Positions 1 through 9,716 of a DNA stretch of 64,000 nt are shown here, one piece after another (the stretch's first letter is position 1; every line of letters begins with the position of its first letter). The DNA is from Gracilariopsis chorda (taxonomy: Eukaryota; Rhodophyta; Florideophyceae; Gracilariales; Gracilariaceae): positions 248,001 to 312,000 of the forward strand of contig NBIV01000018.1 in the NCBI GenBank assembly GCA_003194525.1. The letters run 5' to 3'. The notes under the pieces are model-generated. The model saw only the letters and a list, made by a program, of their open reading frames with translations, did no database searches and had not been told where the DNA came from. The position numbers were made by a program, and so were the translations under genes.

Positions 1-3000
1 GTAACATGGACTCATTTGAACAACTATATATCAAATGCTCTGAAGAGAACAAAATTGGACGGCAATCCAAAGCTTTATCAGTTAAGTTCGCTTCAAGCAA
101 TCCAGTCACAGCTGGAGCTTTTTGCTGGAAAGCAGATTAGAAATGTGGGCACTATCGCTGGTAATATCGTCACAGCGTCTCCTATATCTGACGTGAATCC
201 GTTATTGGTGGCTGCTTGCGCCTCTTTCACTTTGTTAAACTGCAAAACCGGAGAGAAGAGAAATGTGAGCGCTCGTGACTTCTTTGTCTCATACAGAAAA
301 GTGGACTTGAAAGCTAACGAGATTCTTTTTCAGGTTGTTCTGCCGTGGAACGAGTCACAATTTGACTTCACTCACCCTTTCAAAGTATCACGAAGACGAG
401 AAGATGATATAGCCATTGTGTCTGCCGGGATTAGGTTAAAGCTGTCCCCCAATCAGGAACCAACTTCGAGTGAGAAACCAGGGTTCATAATAGAAGCGGC
501 GCACGTCGGTCTTGGTGGTATTGCTCCCAGAACGGTATCCATGAATGACGTTGAGAGAGTGCTAACGGGAAAGCTCTTTAACGAGACGTCTTTAAAGGAA
601 GGTATGCGGGTAATGGCACGCTCCGCTCTTCTTCCAAAGAACGTTCCAGGTGGCATGCCAGAGTACCGCCAAAGTTTAGCTGTTGGATTCCTCTTCAAAG
701 CCTTTGTCGCAACAGCACATGCCATCTACGAACGATTTCACGAGCACGACTCCCTTCTTGACTCTTTGGGCTTCGACAACGTACAGGATGTTCCAGGTAT
801 ATCCATCTGTGAACGTTCTGTTAGCCGTGGCGTTCAAATCTTCTCTGACTGTGAGCCGTTAGCCAAAGACGATATAACAGGCCGACCCGTACCCCATCTC
901 TCAGCCGCACTCCAAGTATCTGGTGAAGCCAAATATCTTGACGATATCCCTCGGTTCGACGGAGAGCTACAGGCTGCCCTGGTGCTAAGTTCGGAGCCAC
1001 ATGCAAGGATCGTGGCAATTGATTACTCAGATGCCGAGAAGATTCCGGGCGTGTATGAGATAATAGACGTCAAGAATGTTAAAGGGAGTAACCTTATAGG
1101 ACCTATCTTCCATGATGAATACTGCTTTGCAGACAAGGAAGTGACGACTTCTGGGCAGGTAATTGCAGTGGTAACTGCAGAAACAACTGAACAGGCAAAA
1201 GAAGCTGCGAGAAGTGTTCGAGTGACATATGACCCCCTACCAGCGGTTGTGACTATTGAAGATGCTATTGAGTCTGCTTCCTATGCCGAGCTTGTTCCAT
1301 CCCGTTTCATACAAAAAGGGGACGCACCAGGTATTTTCGAGAAGGAAGGAACAGGTGCTAAGATTGTGAAAGGCCGTGTACGTATTGGAGGCCAAGAACA
1401 CTGGTACCTTGAGCCAAACGGTACCATAGCGGTCCCAGACGAGAACGGGGAGATGCTTATTCTCGCTTCAACGCAGTCCCCAGGAAAGACTCAGGCGATT
1501 GTTTCGCGAGTGCTGGGTCAACGAGCGCACAAAATTGTATGTAAAGTCAAACGCCTGGGAGGTGGATTTGGTGGCAAAGAAACTCGGAGTTGTTTCTTGT
1601 CTGCCGCTATTGCAGTTGCCGCTCAAGCCACATCAAGGCCCGTTCGATTGGTTCTGGACAGAGATGTCGACATGATGATAACTGGAACTCGTCATGCTTT
1701 CCTTGCCGAATACGAAGCTGCGTACGAAGCTACAGGAAGAATAACCGCTTTAAGAATGGAAATCTATCTAAACATGGGGAACACTGTCGACCTGAGCGCT
1801 GCCGTTCTTGACAGAGCGCTGTACCATGCGGTAAACTGCTACGACATTCCCAACGTGGATATTATAGGTAAAGCATGCTATACAAACACGACAAGCAGCA
1901 CGGCATTCCGTGGATTTGGCGGCCCACAAGGAATGATGATATGTGAAAATGTGATTGAGCATGTTGCCTGGGATTTGAGACTGCCTCCAGAGAAAGTTAG
2001 AGACATAAACATGTTTGGAAGACACGGGAATGCATCGATTACTCCGTATGGAATGAATGTCAGCTCCGATTGTTTACAAAAGTGTTGGGAAGGCGCGTTA
2101 GGAGATTCTAGTTTTTCGCAAAGACGAAGGGAAGTTGATTCTTTCAATTCAAAGCATTCATATCGAAAACGAGGACTGTCCGTGATCCCTACTATGTTTG
2201 GCATCAGCTTCAGTTTTTCCCCTTTGAATCAGGCGGGGGCATTGGTGCACATATACCAGGAGGATGGGTCCGTTCTTATAACTCATGGAGGAGTTGAAAT
2301 GGGTCAAGGCTTGCATACCAAAATATGCCAGATAGCTGCTTCCGAACTCCAGATTCCTCTCGAAAAGGTTTTTGTATCTGAGACGGCAACGGACAAGATT
2401 CCAAACGCCTCTCCAACGGCAGCATCTGCTTCAAGCGATTTGTATGGCATGGCCGTTCTGCGGGCCTGCAGAACGTTAAAACAACGGCTAGAACCATTCA
2501 AATCCGGATTAGAACTCTCCTGGGAAGAAACTGTCGACAAAGCATGGGCAAACCGTGTAAGTCTCTTCGCCACGGGGTTTTATAAGACTCCTGGAATAGA
2601 TGATGTTAACTTAGCGGTGCCCGGAGCACGCGGAAGGCCGTTTTCCTACTTCACAAATGGGTCAGCTGTTTCTGAAGTGGAAATTGACGTTCTCACAGGG
2701 GAGATGAAGGTGATCCGAACTGACATTGTTATGGATATTGGTCGCCCTCTAAATCCTGCGATTGACATTGGTCAAGTAGAAGGCGCCTTTGTCCAAGGTT
2801 TGGGATGGTGCACAATGGAAGAATTTGTACGGGGTTCAAAGAATGAACATGTATGGCTAAAAGAGGGTAAAGTGTTTACTGCTGGTCCAGGTACGTACAA
2901 ACTCCCTGCTTTCGGGGATGTTCCAAGGGATTTTCGAGTTCGAGTTCTGGACGGGAGGAGTGAAGCAGACACTATCTGCTCAAGCAAGGCCATTGGTGAA

Positions 3001-3201
3001 CCGCCACTTTTCCTGGCTGCATCGGTCTTCTTTGCTACTCGAGATGCCATTTCGTATAGTCGACGCCAGCACAACCTTCATGATTGGTTCGCTCTCGATT
3101 CTCCAGCGTCTGTAGAACGTATCCGCCTGAGATGTATTGATGATGTAGTCAGTTCCGTGCTGCCAAACACAGGATCTGTTAACCCGTCTTTGTCGCTATG
3201 A
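1..3201 (+). CDS. XDH: Xanthine dehydrogenase, 5'-truncated by the window edge
   Basis: Oxidises hypoxanthine to xanthine and xanthine to urate, the entry to purine degradation. The frame is open from base 1; the first ATG is not near the edge, so the start lies upstream. The 1066 residues visible correspond to the family's last four fifths. The two 2Fe-2S domains and the start of the FAD domain are missing only because of the window. Visible blocks are the FAD segment FAGKQIRNVGTIAGN (about nt 115-160), the molybdenum segment GQEHWYLEPNG (about 1390), GGGFGGKETRS (about 1558), VEMGQGLHTK (about 2295), FRGFGGPQG (about 1905) and GEPPLFLAAS near the C-terminus (about 2995). The Glu of VEMGQG, the Arg of FRGFGG and the Glu of GEPP match the substrate-binding and catalytic residues that separate xanthine dehydrogenase from aldehyde oxidase. 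No intron is needed. Convergent with VID27, 138 nt apart. Confidence 0.96.
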   Translation, partial: VTWTHLNNYISNALKRTKLDGNPKLYQLSSLQAIQSQLELFAGKQIRNVGTIAGNIVTASPISDVNPLLVAACASFTLLNCKTGEKRNVSARDFFVSYRKVDLKANEILFQVVLPWNESQFDFTHPFKVSRRREDDIAIVSAGIRLKLSPNQEPTSSEKPGFIIEAAHVGLGGIAPRTVSMNDVERVLTGKLFNETSLKEGMRVMARSALLPKNVPGGMPEYRQSLAVGFLFKAFVATAHAIYERFHEHDSLLDSLGFDNVQDVPGISICERSVSRGVQIFSDCEPLAKDDITGRPVPHLSAALQVSGEAKYLDDIPRFDGELQAALVLSSEPHARIVAIDYSDAEKIPGVYEIIDVKNVKGSNLIGPIFHDEYCFADKEVTTSGQVIAVVTAETTEQAKEAARSVRVTYDPLPAVVTIEDAIESASYAELVPSRFIQKGDAPGIFEKEGTGAKIVKGRVRIGGQEHWYLEPNGTIAVPDENGEMLILASTQSPGKTQAIVSRVLGQRAHKIVCKVKRLGGGFGGKETRSCFLSAAIAVAAQATSRPVRLVLDRDVDMMITGTRHAFLAEYEAAYEATGRITALRMEIYLNMGNTVDLSAAVLDRALYHAVNCYDIPNVDIIGKACYTNTTSSTAFRGFGGPQGMMICENVIEHVAWDLRLPPEKVRDINMFGRHGNASITPYGMNVSSDCLQKCWEGALGDSSFSQRRREVDSFNSKHSYRKRGLSVIPTMFGISFSFSPLNQAGALVHIYQEDGSVLITHGGVEMGQGLHTKICQIAASELQIPLEKVFVSETATDKIPNASPTAASASSDLYGMAVLRACRTLKQRLEPFKSGLELSWEETVDKAWANRVSLFATGFYKTPGIDDVNLAVPGARGRPFSYFTNGSAVSEVEIDVLTGEMKVIRTDIVMDIGRPLNPAIDIGQVEGAFVQGLGWCTMEEFVRGSKNEHVWLKEGKVFTAGPGTYKLPAFGDVPRDFRVRVLDGRSEADTICSSKAIGEPPLFLAASVFFATRDAISYSRRQHNLHDWFALDSPASVERIRLRCIDDVVSSVLPNTGSVNPSLSL

Positions 3202-3339
3202 CACATTAGGATCGAAACAGGCACTTGTAAACGACAATACACGTACAGGTTACAGGGATACAGTGCTAAAGGGTTATATCTTCGGGAAACCTTGCAATTC
3301 GAGGCATATCTTCGCATTGCTGATAAGTTACTCCTACTA

Positions 3340-5406
3340 CTATCGTCTGGCGACACTGACATCATTGGGTAAGGTCACTACAATTCGTCCATCGTTGTCG
3401 TATGCAAAGTCATCTGCAATGATGTTGTCCTGATATCTTCGAATTCGGTAGCTATCTAAACGACCCATCTTCACAGCACGGAAATTCCATACGACGACGA
3501 ACGGCCCAGTACTTGTCACGATGCTTCTTTCTAGGGATGAGCCTGTGTTGAAATGTGCCGTGGTAAACTGAATCTCACCCATCCTATACTTGACAATATC
3601 CTCGTTCTTAATAGTAAGTTTTCGAGGAGCAGGCTTACTCTTACCCATGGACTTTTGAAAACCGCCTTTTTCTGATCCTTTCACCCTAGTATCAATGATC
3701 AGCAAGTATTTCTTCGTGGTTGCTAGGACATAATTCCCATCTTCTGATACGTCAATGCCAATAATCGGGTCCCCAAGACCAGGAAGATGAGTCTTAGCGT
3801 TCTTCCCAATCTGATCGAATAACCGAATGTCTCCGTTCTCTGAGGCCACCGCCAAGTATCCACCTCCAGTAGTCGCTACACATTCTAGTTTGGCTCTTGT
3901 ACTCGCCGCATATCGTTTACTCTGTACAACAAATTCCCTTGCGCGTGGATCCATACGCATCAACTGGTTCTTGTTGAGACCGACGAACTCTTGAGCATCT
4001 GTAAGGTTTGAATATTTCTGGGCTCTTTGTACCGCTTTCACTGGAGTATTGCCAGTCAACCCTCCGGTCCAAGTGTCGACGATTTCACCTCTTTCAAGGT
4101 CCATGCGTCTCAGCTTAGTAGGGTCACTTGGATCAAGTACAATCATTGAACGGTCTCTTTCATGCAGAAGCACGTTCGACGGATTGAAGAGAGAACCCGT
4201 TTCTTGGTCTTTGAATTGCAGGGTTGTTCGGAATGCGGCGCCGTCATCATTTGTTGCGAAGACTCCCATTTTGTTACCCCTAACAACAAAGGTTCGGTCG
4301 TTATTAGCGGACACCGCCAGTTGACTGTTGATCATCCCGTCTGTCTCCTCTGACATCGATGCTCGACGGTTTGGATCGTACTCGCTTATACGACGATCTT
4401 CGTTCTCGTCCGGTTCTTCGTCATCGATTTCCATGGGTTCCACATCATCCCGATATGTATCTTCGATGTATGTCACATCTTCATTCTTAAGTTTCAGATC
4501 TTCGATTGACGCCTGATGGTTGACTTCGTACAAACATACAGTGTACTGGTTTCTCAGAGTAACGAAGTCCTCAGCATTGCAGAACTTCACCGACAAACAA
4601 ATCTGAGCAGAAGGATCGGAAGATTCGGCAGCATCTGCGTCAGATTCAAGGTTCAGCACCCATACCACTGACATTGTCTGAGAATAGAACTGGGTATTCA
4701 TATCATTGCTAATCTCTGTCTCAAGCATTCGGACTCCCGAATCTGCTCGATATACTATCAGCAAATACGCTCGTGTGTTATCTTCTTTGACAACTGCTGA
4801 GTTGATTGTGAGCAGAACGTCAGGAACCATGGTACGAAACTGTTCGGTTTCCAAGTCGTATTTGAATAGTTCGCCAGGCGCTCTGGCAAGTTCTCCTTTC
4901 GCTTCTAGCAAGTCAGATACAGTGTGTTCGGGCGGTGCCTCTAAGATGGTTCTTAGCTCTTCTTCATCACCTGAATCGGGAATCCGTGAGTGAATGTTTT
5001 GAAACAGTGCGCTCGCAACAGCCTCCGTAAGATCTCTTGCAGAATCTTGATCCTCGAAATCGAAGTTATACCTCTTGCCAGCCCTGTCAGACCATCCAAG
5101 ACGCATGTCCCCGGCTTCAAGATTAGCAGATTTGTCGATGGGGAAGACAACATCGGCCGGAAAAACGTCGCCTTCTGTCGATTCTTCGTTTGCTCGTGAC
5201 ACAACAAGTTCATGCTGGAAAGGTTGAGTCATGGTACGCACGGTCGCCTCGCATAAAGCATACATCATGTTCTGTTTGTATGAACCCCCCGCCGATATCG
5301 TTGAAAAGAATAGAGCTCCGCTTGCGCGAGCAACAACTGGATCGGATGCCTTCGCATTTCCCTCATATGAAGGCGTCTGTCCAAAACCAAAAAATCTCCC
5401 GAACAT
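3340..5406 (-). CDS. VID27: VID27-family WD40-like protein
   Basis: Homologue of yeast VID27 and plant CYPRO4, a conserved cytosolic protein with a C-terminal beta-propeller; its molecular role is poorly known (linked to vacuole import and degradation in yeast). The start is the ATG opening MFGRFFGFG at 5406; the frame reaches further upstream only through a TTG codon. 688 aa. The middle is acidic (for example EPMEIDDEEPDENEDRR). The C-terminal half carries the family signatures NLTDAQEFVGLNKNQL, YLAVASENGDIRLFD, GLGDPIIGIDVSEDGNYVLA, VKYRMGEIQFTTAHFN and SYRIRRYQDNIIADDF. No intron is visible. Tail-to-tail with xanthine dehydrogenase. Confidence 0.93.
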   Translation of the reverse strand: MFGRFFGFGQTPSYEGNAKASDPVVARASGALFFSTISAGGSYKQNMMYALCEATVRTMTQPFQHELVVSRANEESTEGDVFPADVVFPIDKSANLEAGDMRLGWSDRAGKRYNFDFEDQDSARDLTEAVASALFQNIHSRIPDSGDEEELRTILEAPPEHTVSDLLEAKGELARAPGELFKYDLETEQFRTMVPDVLLTINSAVVKEDNTRAYLLIVYRADSGVRMLETEISNDMNTQFYSQTMSVVWVLNLESDADAAESSDPSAQICLSVKFCNAEDFVTLRNQYTVCLYEVNHQASIEDLKLKNEDVTYIEDTYRDDVEPMEIDDEEPDENEDRRISEYDPNRRASMSEETDGMINSQLAVSANNDRTFVVRGNKMGVFATNDDGAAFRTTLQFKDQETGSLFNPSNVLLHERDRSMIVLDPSDPTKLRRMDLERGEIVDTWTGGLTGNTPVKAVQRAQKYSNLTDAQEFVGLNKNQLMRMDPRAREFVVQSKRYAASTRAKLECVATTGGGYLAVASENGDIRLFDQIGKNAKTHLPGLGDPIIGIDVSEDGNYVLATTKKYLLIIDTRVKGSEKGGFQKSMGKSKPAPRKLTIKNEDIVKYRMGEIQFTTAHFNTGSSLERSIVTSTGPFVVVWNFRAVKMGRLDSYRIRRYQDNIIADDFAYDNDGRIVVTLPNDVSVARR

Positions 5407-6462
5407 GTTCGTTCTCAAAGGTTCAGACACAAGACCAGCTCTGATGTGTGAATTTGAATCCTTAGTATATAAGACGAGCAAGACCAGCGTTGTTGATAAG
5501 AGGAATACCCGAAATAACGGGTCTGTTTGGTAAGCACGCCGTCGGAGCTGTGTTAGCCAACCTACCCTTCACTTTCGCGCACTCTGGGGAACGTTCACAA
5601 GAATGAAAATGCGTAGGAAACAAATCTCTACCTGCATTACCAAGAGGTACGAATGACTGCTGACGTTTCTTGATAAAGGGTTACACCACACTGCACAGTC
5701 GCAGCTCACCCTTGTAGGACGAAGTCTTCTGAAGACTTCAAAATTTGTACGGAATTGAAGTTTTTACTAGAAAGGTTCAAATTTTGAAGGCAGTTGTTTT
5801 GAATTCAGATTCGATCCATTGTTTTCAAAAGGTGTGACGAGGCCCTCGTCTTAAGTCAAACAATCGCTTTGCTGCTGGCTTTTGCAGGTGACCAGACGCG
5901 AGGCCATTTCGCTTACTTGCCACCGACAGAAAACGGACCATGTGCACAATGGAAGACGGATTTGAGCATAATACACAAGTAGTGGCTCCATCCCTGTACC
6001 TACGATTGTTGAGCAACAATCGTAGCTACAAGGGTAGGATCACCTGATTAGACGAGTGGCAGACAGTTGTCACAGTTAGTAGAAGGAATATCTAGGATTG
6101 GTTCAAAAAAGTTCACGCTTGTTTAGACACCGCCTGACATGGACAAAGTACGATATATTGTGAAAGGTTCGTGTTTCTAGCAAATAGAAAACAATATCTA
6201 CTTGTATATATTGTATGCATGTGTGTGTGTTTTTCCAAGACTGCGGTAGGGGTTACATTGAAAAGAACTCCTGTCTCTCCAGATAAACCAACAACTTTTT
6301 CGGCCATGTTCTTGCTTTTGATTCGGCGTCAGAACCTTGCCTCTATCGGAGAGGTGGAATATCTCGACGTCGAGACGGCACCTAAGAACGAAATGGTCTT
6401 CACTATTTATGTAGAGCCCGCATCGGAGCGGGCATGTATTGTATGTTTTGGGCGTGCATCAC
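5407..6462. other. Intergenic, no gene seen
   Basis: No convincing coding region. It holds a small hairpin at 6001-6024 (two 11-nt arms, two-base spacer) and a near-palindrome around 5722-5740. The adjoining stretch from 6463 is LINE debris. Confidence 0.5.
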
Positions 6463-6680
6463 CTTACTCCGACGCCGTAGTAGAGCTTTCCTCGGCGAAA
6501 AAGATCTCTTTGCTCAGGAAAACTAAAACATTTTCTGGCCACTGTCTAATCTAATATGCTTGCAACGCCCATGTTCTTTCTTTCACTTGATGGAGGCAGC
6601 CCGAGCAGTCAAGCCCTAATTGTCAGCGGCCATCTTAACATCACGCGTTCTAATGTCTCCTTCGCCCTAGCGCTACACAA
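6463..6680 (-). mobile_element. Decayed LINE 3' tail (first copy)
   Basis: On the minus strand the open segment IRQWPENVLVFLSKEIFF lies at about 6498-6552. It closely resembles the ending MIRKWPSKFLAFFKREN of the clearer LINE tail 300 nt away. Upstream on the same strand a degraded segment containing a DCSG...H...ER pattern looks like the remains of the cysteine/histidine motif of non-LTR ORF2 proteins. Stops interrupt it, so it is a relic. Boundaries are approximate. Confidence 0.4.
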
Positions 6681-6816
6681 GCACCAACTTTCCTTGTTTA
6701 GCACGTTTATATGATTGGGTGCAACAAACACACCTGACCAGTATAAAACTGGGATCTTCTTCTTCTTTAGTATGGTCCGTCGCTCCTGATTTCGAAGCGA
6801 CAGGAGATCTATCTAA

Positions 6817-7035
6817 TTACAGGTAGTTCTCTCTCTTGAAGAAGGCCAAAAACTTTGATGGCCATTTTCTAATCATTTCTAAAAGCGATTTGTCTTCTCT
6901 TTCTCTAGCCGCGGGGAGTTCATTGCGACGGGTTCCGTTAGTCCGCGGGCAGCGGAACAGAACGTGATCCACATCTTTCTTGACTGCTGTGCCACACTCA
7001 CAACGCACTACTTTCTTATTCAGATAAGAACCCAC
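6817..7035 (-). mobile_element. LINE ORF2 C-terminal fragment (second copy)
   Basis: The 72-residue minus-strand frame contains CECGTAVKKDVDHVLFRCPR, a C-x-C-x8-H-x4-C arrangement followed by Arg. This is the typical cysteine/histidine motif at the end of non-LTR retrotransposon ORF2 proteins after the reverse transcriptase. It ends with IRKWPSKFLAFFKREN, the usual hydrophobic tail of such proteins. No reverse-transcriptase motifs are visible upstream on this strand, so the copy is 5'-truncated, as is usual for LINEs. Family assignment is by motif only. Confidence 0.6.
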
Positions 7036-7715
7036 TGGATATAACCACTTTTGCCTTCCTTACTTCTCCTTCTGACTCGATAAAGCTTGGCAATTGTCAA
7101 CAACAGAAAATATTTCTGCTTTTTCTTGACTGTAGACTTCACTTCACATCCAAGAAATACAGCGGAACCTTGACTTGTTCTGTCAACGGTTTATGCAAAG
7201 CCAAAATAGCCACCTCTTCCATTCTTTCATTTCGGCCTATTCCGCAAAGACTTGATATCCAGCTAAAGTGCACTTGAAGGTAAAATATACTTCAACCAAG
7301 AGGCTTGCTAACTCATGTACGGTACTCCATTGCGGCCGCATTGGCTGGTGCAGGGCCAAAAAAAAACTCGCAGAGTCTGAGAATACTCGGACGGGACCTC
7401 GTAGTCATTCCACGAGCAGTTTGCAATGCCGCTATGACTGCCAATGTTTCCGTGGTATATAAACAACACCCTTTTTCAGATATTGCACTATCATTCCCCC
7501 ATACTTGACCGGTAAAAGGGTTCCCATTTTTCTTTATTATGGGCTTGTGAGCTTCGTAGGCTTGGTTACGACATCATTTTGGATACCTTACTGGAAGAAC
7601 CCCTTCTCAAGGAGGCTGACGGTATTAATACATCTGCACTGCGAATTCACGCAAGAGATTAGCTCTCTCTCTCTCTCTGTTTACGAACGAGTAACATCAA
7701 TTCTATGTTAGCCCG

Positions 7716-8310
7716 GGGGTTTGCTAAGGACCCCTACAACCTATAACGCGTTCTTCGTACGATAGCTGTTAGCTACAACCCTGAGTCGTGCTACACACAC
7801 TGGGTTACTACTATACTAAGAATGCATTAGGTGTCTAGGCGTGTTCAACCGCAGAATCGTTTCGTTTCCGAGGACTGTTGCCTTCTTCATTCCACCATTT
7901 CATTCAACCTCTAGAGGTCCTCGGGTAAGGGGCACACCACGACAAGGCGATTCGCATGTACCACGTTGGCCGCCAAGAAACCATTGACGACATCCTTTCC
8001 GCCCAATCCTCATTTCAGCGGCAAGATCGGGGGTAAGAACCGGCGCGTAACCTGCTGCGGCGTCTGATCCAAGTGTAGATCCTCCGAGAAAACCCTGGAA
8101 AAAACCCCGGTCCAGAGGCTCCTTTGGAGCTCTTCCTTCGAGGGAAAAATTCAGGGAAACAGCGGCTGGATCTTCTTCCGGTAGCGGGCCCGTGACCGAC
8201 TGCGTACGTGCAGTTACGCGGGTGACTTTTCAAGACTATTCACCCAGGTCCGCGAGGGCAACTGGCAAGCTGACCGGTTGCTTGGGCGAGTTTAACGACC
8301 TCCCGGGTCG
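7716..8310. repeat. Dispersed 0.6-kb repeat, copy A
   Basis: About 595 bp with a diverged direct copy at 40737-41328. Both start at GGGGGTTTGCTAAG and end at GACCTCCCGGGTCG, and share long blocks such as GCATGTACCACGTTGGCCGCC and GACCGACTGCGTACGTGCAG. Flanks outside these limits are unrelated. The minus strand of both copies encodes a related peptide beginning MK-x-x-P-x-NCTYAVGH, so the unit may be part of a coding element. I cannot assign it to a class. No terminal inverted repeats or target duplications are evident. Confidence 0.8.
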
Positions 8311-9716
8311 TTAGCTCTCTCAAATCCTCTGTTGGTCATTTGTTGATTTGTAGCAGTACCGATCTGAAGTATGCACTGATTGATATATATTCGTCGGCAG
8401 TAGTAGGAGCTAATCGTCCGAACTATAGCTAAATTACAGAATTATCAGAGAAACTGCTGTTTCGAGAAAGAAGGGGATACTACGTAGAATCATTAGTGAC
8501 GCATATCTTCTTCTTCTTCTTCTTTATTGGCACAAATTACCTGACTAAAGCATTGTGGTAGAATCTAACACTACAGGGGAGCTTTTCTTCGTCTAGCATG
8601 CTAATCTCTATGTATTGCCTAAAGCTCCTCGGAAAGAAAGATTTTCTCTGTCCCGTAGTACCAATCTCTGTTCACGTCCCCGGAATGTAGGCGATGACTG
8701 CTGCTTGCTCTCACCTTGCAGCAGCCGTGTTGCGCTCACTAGCTACTATCTGGGAACATTGAAAGATCAGCACCAAGCTTCTACGGGAAGACCAGAGATC
8801 GGATCCATTCGTACTCTTGGGACGAGGACACACGAGCTCACAAATACAAAAACCTCCTAGCGGGCACGAACATCAATAGCGCATTAATTGAAATGGTGCT
8901 CGGCTCCCTGAAAATTTTTGCGGACCTGTCATAATCACACGCCTGTAAGGCCAAAGAAAGAGATGCATTGACAAGCAAGATGGTTGAGCAAGATGACCTC
9001 ATTGAGCGGATTCTTTCAGTGGTTATCGGTTGAATCAGTTTTGAAGGCAGAAATGCTCTGAATGCATACAATCAGGGAAGATCTTTCATGTTTATGTTCG
9101 GATATGATCAGTTCCCACATCAGACCAGCATTTGTGAGCACGTCAACTCATGATGAAAGGGAAAGCACTTCCTTTTCGCGAACAACTGCTTCTTACATAA
9201 GTGTACACACGGTACCAAGGACTCTAATACTGCATCTACCATTGGTAAAGGGTCAAAGGGTGAGAGGGACTGCCAACCATCTTCCCACTACTGCAGTTCA
9301 AACGGACGACAGGTTTGACATGTCTTCTCCCACTCTGGCAAGCAGGGAGGGCTTGAACCTATAGTGTGGGAGCTTTACGTGATCGGAATTTTGAAATCCA
9401 AGAGAACTTGTCTGCAATCGATTTCAAAATTCCTTAAGGCCCAAAGAAACGAGGTGGGCAGGAACGAGTATTGGCTTATCATTGGCCCATTTGAAATTTT
9501 CAAATCTGGGCCACTTCAATAATTTGAAATCATATCACCACCACCTGCTTGTGTCGCCACAACCCAGCTTCCGTTGTAGTTCGGTGACTATCACACCAAA
9601 AGACCCTTCTTCAAACTTTCGAGACAAGTTCAAGAAGACCAAGAGCGAAGATAACCTGTCTCTTCACCAGTGAGCGCATCAATAGTAACCAAGGTTCTGT
9701 TAATGATCTGTGAATC
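8311..9716. other. Intergenic, no gene seen
   Basis: Contains a (TCT)n run at about 8509-8525 and an inverted repeat with 14-nt arms at 9385-9398 and 9420-9433. Short open frames here show no family features. The last few hundred bases are presumably the promoter and leader of the coiled-coil gene. Confidence 0.5.

Noticed and set aside
1590-2573. Alternative frames inside xanthine dehydrogenase
   Set aside because: Shadows of a clearly conserved gene.
6171-6554. 127-codon plus-strand frame
   Set aside because: It overlaps the minus-strand LINE relic and has no conserved features.
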